From Pegoplata infirma (Eukaryota; Arthropoda; Insecta; Diptera; Anthomyiidae): a DNA stretch of 64,000 nucleotides. Positions within the stretch are counted from its first letter, which is position 1. Every line of letters starts with the position of its first letter. Below the pieces are notes generated by a model, which saw nothing but the letters and a program-made list of their open reading frames with translations, did no database searches and was not told where the DNA came from. Below are positions 59,931-64,000 of the stretch, in pieces. Position numbers and translations under genes: made by a program. The stretch is from positions 210,928,035 to 210,992,034 of the forward strand of contig OY992539.1 in the NCBI GenBank assembly GCA_963921195.1. The letters are read 5' to 3'.

Positions 59931-60262
59931 TAAAAAATTTAAAAAAAAAATTGGTTTGTATGGGGGAAAATTTTTTTTATGACAAAATTTAATTTTTAGA
60001 CCAAAGCTAACCATAATTTGCCCAAAATTTCGAAAAAAAATCATTATTTGTGCACCCTATGTACATTCGAAATTTTCTGAAGCACAATTTTTTTCAAATT
60101 TAAGAAGATTTTATTATATTTTAATATTTTGTTTAATTAATTAGCATACTTAGTCCCAAATATGCTATACAAGGAATAACAGATACCTACTTTTCATTTC
60201 AATTGTAAAACTTAAGAAAAAGCTAATTTAAATTAATTAAAAAATAAATTTAACTTTATTTG

Positions 60263-60564
60263 TAGTGTCCGACCGAACGTTCGGGTTCGGTTACGGAGTT
60301 CGGCAAAAGTTGGCGTTCGGCCGCTGTTCCGAACTTTTGTATGTATTGTATTTATCGTCGTAAAATTAAGCCACATTACCAGTGCAAATACGCTACACCT
60401 CGAATCGGGCTATTGCTAAAAAGGAATATTTTTTTTTTTCCAAAAAAATCAGCTAGTGCTATATTTTTTTACATTTCTTAAGTATATAAAAGTACAAAAT
60501 ATTAAATAAATATTAAAGTTCGGGTACGGGTTCGGTCTGAAAAAGTGAGTTCGGTCGGACACTA
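60263..60564. mobile_element. hAT-type MITE, 302 bp, TTCGG-rich
   Basis: The ends TAGTGTCCGACCGAACGTTC and (inverted) TAGTGTCCGACCGAACTCAC match. Flanks TTTATTTG and TTTATTTT agree at 7 of 8 bases. The ends resemble those of the element at 23031-24267. Confidence 0.82.
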
Positions 60565-60672
60565 TTTATTTTTGTTAGTTTTTTTTTTTATTTTTTACCG
60601 TTAAATTATGTAGCTTTTTTTGTTTTCAAATTCTGGCAGCGCTAATGGCAACTCTTATTGTAACATCCTTGC

Positions 60673-61393
60673 CAGCGCTGCCAACTTTGACGATTTTTGA
60701 AGTCAATTTTACTAAAATGACGATTTTTTCATTTTCGCCAGGAACAAAAATGACGATTTTATTAAATGACGAAAAAATGGTAAACTTTTGTCAAAAAATT
60801 AAAATTTTGTAAGCAAATTCTTTGAAGTTCACTTAATTTTTTGAAATGAAAAGAGAAAAACCTATATTTTTTTAAAAAAAGATAATTACTTTTAAGAAAA
60901 AAGCTTAAAAATTTCGGGAAAATACAGGAAAAGTTAAAAATTCACCAGAAAAAACATTAAAAAAAAGTTTTTTAGTTGAAAAATACACTTGTTGTTAGAA
61001 GTGGTCAATATAAATTAATTGGTGCGTTAAATTTACAACGCTCCAATATCGGGATGTATTTTAATATGGGGGATATGCACAAAAAATCAATTTCAATAAT
61101 CTTCGTCCTTGGGCCATAAGCTTTTCTTAAGTTTCAAATTTCAGGTCAATTAATTATAATTATAATTGGGACTTGAAAAAGATCGAGGACCAATATTTTG
61201 GTTAGTTACAAACATCAACGGAAACTCATTACACTCTGGACCATGGAGTGGTCTGGGGTATTAACATTTTTAGTATTTATTAGCGTATTTTTGTAATGAC
61301 GATTTTTTGACGACAAATTTTTTTTCAACTTGACGATTTTGACGATTTTTTTTTAAATTGACGATTTCTCAAAAAAAAAAGTTGGCAGCACTG
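60673..61393. mobile_element. hAT-type MITE, 721 bp, target duplication ATCCTTGC
   Basis: The ends CAGCGCTGCCAACTTT and (inverted) CAGTGCTGCCAACTTT match. ATCCTTGC is at 60665-60672 and 61394-61401. TGACGATTTT repeats fill both ends, and a reverse family-B DINE fragment lies at about 61080-61265. Confidence 0.9.
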
Positions 61394-61401
61394 ATCCTTG
61401 C

Positions 61402-62035
61402 TTTTGTAAACAGTTTTATTTTTTGAGAAGAATCCGTCAGTAAGTTTAAATTATTTCGTCGAGTAAACATGTGCAAAGTGAAAAAAAATATAAAAAGTGT
61501 TAAAAAAAATTTAAATAAATGCAATTTAAAGAAATTGAAGATACTATAAACAGACAAAAAACATTTAAACTATTTGTTAAAGTTAAAATTTTAATGCACA
61601 CGGGTCGGGATATGTCGCTTTGCCAAAAAAGGTGTAATCGTTATTACTCATTAATAATGAATAAAATTAAGTTAATAATCAAAGAGTATTTGCATTAAAT
61701 ACAATTAAAAAAAAAGAAAAAAATCTATTAAAATTAATCAAATTTCAAGTGATCGGTAAGTTCATACATTTCCTTATATAAATTTTCACAAATTACAGCC
61801 TCCGTGGCCAATAAATATAAATATGCAACAGGTGCTCATTCCTTAAGGAATTAAAAACTATTTTCAGAAATGATAACAAATGAAATGTTTAACAATATTG
61901 TTGTAAAGATAAGATTTTTTAGGTTTACTTTTATATATTTTTTTCTATGGTTTTACTCGGAAGCATTTCCAAATCATTCTACAAAAGATTAGATTTTCTG
62001 GGCAAACGACAATTCTAAAGTGGCAGAATGGTCCT
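61402..62035. other. Spacer, nothing recognisable
   Basis: AT-rich, no coding frame, no repeat that I could pair. Confidence 0.4.
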
Positions 62036-62039
62036 TTAA

Positions 62040-62320
62040 AATACAGATTTTTCTTATGGGAAAGTGCACACTTCTTAAACTTTGTCTTATAGGAGTCATA
62101 GATTCTAGCCTGGAAGTTCTCCTGTTTTTTTTTTTTTAAATTCCACTTGTTCCAAAACCGCAGTTAGGGAATAGTTACCATAAGAACGTTTTCTTATGTA
62201 AAGTGCACAATTTCTCAAACTTTGTCTTTTATGAGTCATAAATTCTAACCTGGAAGTTCTCCTCTTTTTTTTGAACATTCCTAATGGTCACAACTCAGAG
62301 TTAGGGAATTGTTAACAAAA
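62040..62320 (+). repeat. Two tandem copies of a roughly 140-bp unit
   Basis: TTCTTATG...AAGTGCACA, AAACTTTGTCTT and AACCTGGAAGTTCTCCT-type stretches each occur twice about 140 bases apart. Confidence 0.7.
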
Positions 62321-62489
62321 ACATGGTCATACTTTTAAATTTTTGGAGAAATATGTAGTACAAAACGTGTCCACCATTTACAAAATGGCCGACACCACCA
62401 TTTAAACGCAAACGATTCCATGTTGATCTTATAAAAATACCGCAAAATAACAGCAACAATGTTGTTATAGGGTCATTATTAGTGAAATC

Positions 62490-64000
62490 AATCATGAATA
62501 TTCTTGACCCCCTCCGATATTGATGAAATTTGGTTAAGCTCTTACACTACGTAAAAAACTAACAAATGCAAATTTTCAGCCCTCTAAGTCAACAGGGGCC
62601 GAAAATACGGAGGGTCAAAATTTCCCCCAAAATCTCCCAGTCGCGACACTTTATACCGTAAAAACTTAATATCGTTGGTTCTATTATAGCTAAAAAGCCA
62701 ATTTTTGGTTTGTTTTGAAGCTCATAATATGCTCTATTAGACCTACCATAACCAAAAAATTTTCGAAAAAAAATAAGGGCTACCTCCCTTATTTTAAGGT
62801 CGTGATAAAGGGAGGAGAAAATGGGGAGGATGGGATCCCCCGATTTTTTTTTTTACTTGATAATCTTATAGAGAAAGTCCTAAAGAATATATGCTAAAAT
62901 TTTTAAGTTGGGACAACAATGGGATCACTCAAAATCAAAATTTTTCACAATTTCCCCTAAAATCTCCAAATCGCAACACTCTTGAACAGTAAAAATTTAA
63001 TATCATATGTGCTATTGTAGCTACAAAGTCCATTTTTGTTTGTTTTAAAGCTTATAGTACGCTCTAAAATACCTACCTTAACCAACAAATTTTAGAAAAA
63101 AAGGAAGGGTGCTCCCCTTATTTAAAGGTCGTGGCAAAGGGTGGAGGAAATGGGGGGAAAGTATCCCCCGATTTTTTTTTTACTTGGTATTCTCAAAGTG
63201 CAAGTCCTAATGAACATATCCTAAAATTTTTATGTTGAGACAACAATCAGATCGACCAAAATCAAAATTTTTCACAATTTCCCCCAAAATCTCCAAATCG
63301 CGAAACTCTTGCCCATCACAAATTTAATATCGTGGACTGTATTGTAGCTACAGAGTCCATTTTTGGTTTGTTTTAAAGCTCTTAATATGCCCTACAATAT
63401 TACTATTACAAAAAAAAAATAAAAAAAATTAGGGGTACCTCTTGTATTATAAGATTGTGGCAAGGGGTGGGGGAAATCGGGGGATAGTATCCCCCAATTT
63501 TTTTTACCTTGTTTTTTTTTTAAAGAGTAAGTTCTAGAGAGCATATCCTGAAATTTTTATCTTGGGACTCCAATGGGAGGCGCAAGAATGTCGCGATTTG
63601 ATGACTTTGGGGGAAAATTTTTAAAAATATTGATTTTGGTCGATCCCATTGTTGTCCCAACATAAAAATTGTAGACTATGTTCATTAGGACTTGCACTTT
63701 GAGAATCCCAAGTAAAAAAAAAATCGGGGGATACTTTCCCCCCATTACCTCCACCCTTTGCCACGACCTTCAAATAAGGGGGGCACCAATTCCTTTTTTT
63801 GGAACATTTTTTGGTTTTGGTATGTCTTGTAGACCATATTATTAGCTTTAAAACAAAAAAAAATTGGCTCTGTAGCTAAAAAGGCACTTATGATATTAAA
63901 TTTTTAAGGTTAAAGAGAGTTGCGATTTGGAGATTTTGGGGAAAATTGTGAAAAATTTTGATTTTGAGTGATCCCATTGTTGTCCCAACTTAAAAATTAT
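62490..64000. repeat. Tandem repeat of about 327 bp that inverts near 63580 and runs off the window
   Basis: Markers such as ATCCCCCGATTTTTTTTT recur at about 62836, 63164 and 63489 (spacing 326-328). After about 63580 the same unit is read in reverse (AAATCGGGGGATACTTTCCC, TTTGGGGGAAAATT). At least three forward and part of two reverse units are present. Confidence 0.85.

Noticed and set aside
62630..63560. Repeated units considered as a CRISPR-like or gene array
   Set aside because: Units of about 327 bp diverge along their whole length with no conserved short repeat and unique spacer pattern, and the genome is animal.

Overview
This window is AT-rich nuclear DNA from a higher fly, most likely a calyptrate such as a blowfly. 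The reasons are intron-split genes with GT/AG junctions, long CAG/CAA glutamine runs, a close fly-type LSD1/Su(var)3-3 protein, an insect CHK-kinase gene, and many repeats that resemble the Drosophila DINE-1/INE-1 family. The species cannot be named from the sequence alone.

Four protein genes are supported. (1) 254-20175 (+) is a large glutamine-rich protein in at least nine coding exons, ending in a DUF4211-type region as in vertebrate QSER1, PRR12 and CCDC82. Its 5' end probably lies outside the window. (2) 24871-28771 (-) is a two-exon CHK/EcKinase-like small-molecule kinase. (3) 47343-50657 (+) is the complete two-exon histone demethylase LSD1/KDM1A (Su(var)3-3). (4) 55574-58592 (+) is a complete four-exon SFT2-family Golgi membrane protein. 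Genes 1 and 3 are nuclear and chromatin-related. I see no sign that the four form one pathway; this looks like ordinary gene order with very inflated introns and spacers.

The rest is mostly transposable-element debris. Intron 2 of gene 1 (6928-14610) holds decayed LINE fragments. Introns 4 and 8 hold further LINE pieces on the minus strand. The spacers at 20.2-24.9, 28.8-47.3, 50.7-55.6 and 58.6-64.0 kb are packed with short terminal-inverted-repeat elements and Helentron-like (DINE-1-type) elements, often nested two or three deep. For many of these I could read the exact ends and an intact 8-bp target duplication (hAT type). One 1.79-kb element has V(D)J-signal-like ends and a 5-bp duplication, as in Transib. 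The last 1.5 kb is a roughly 327-bp tandem repeat that flips orientation near 63.58 kb and runs off the end of the window.

No rRNA, intact tRNA gene, CRISPR array, prokaryotic gene or viral gene was seen. Exon borders come from reading frame, splice dinucleotides and phase agreement, without transcript data.
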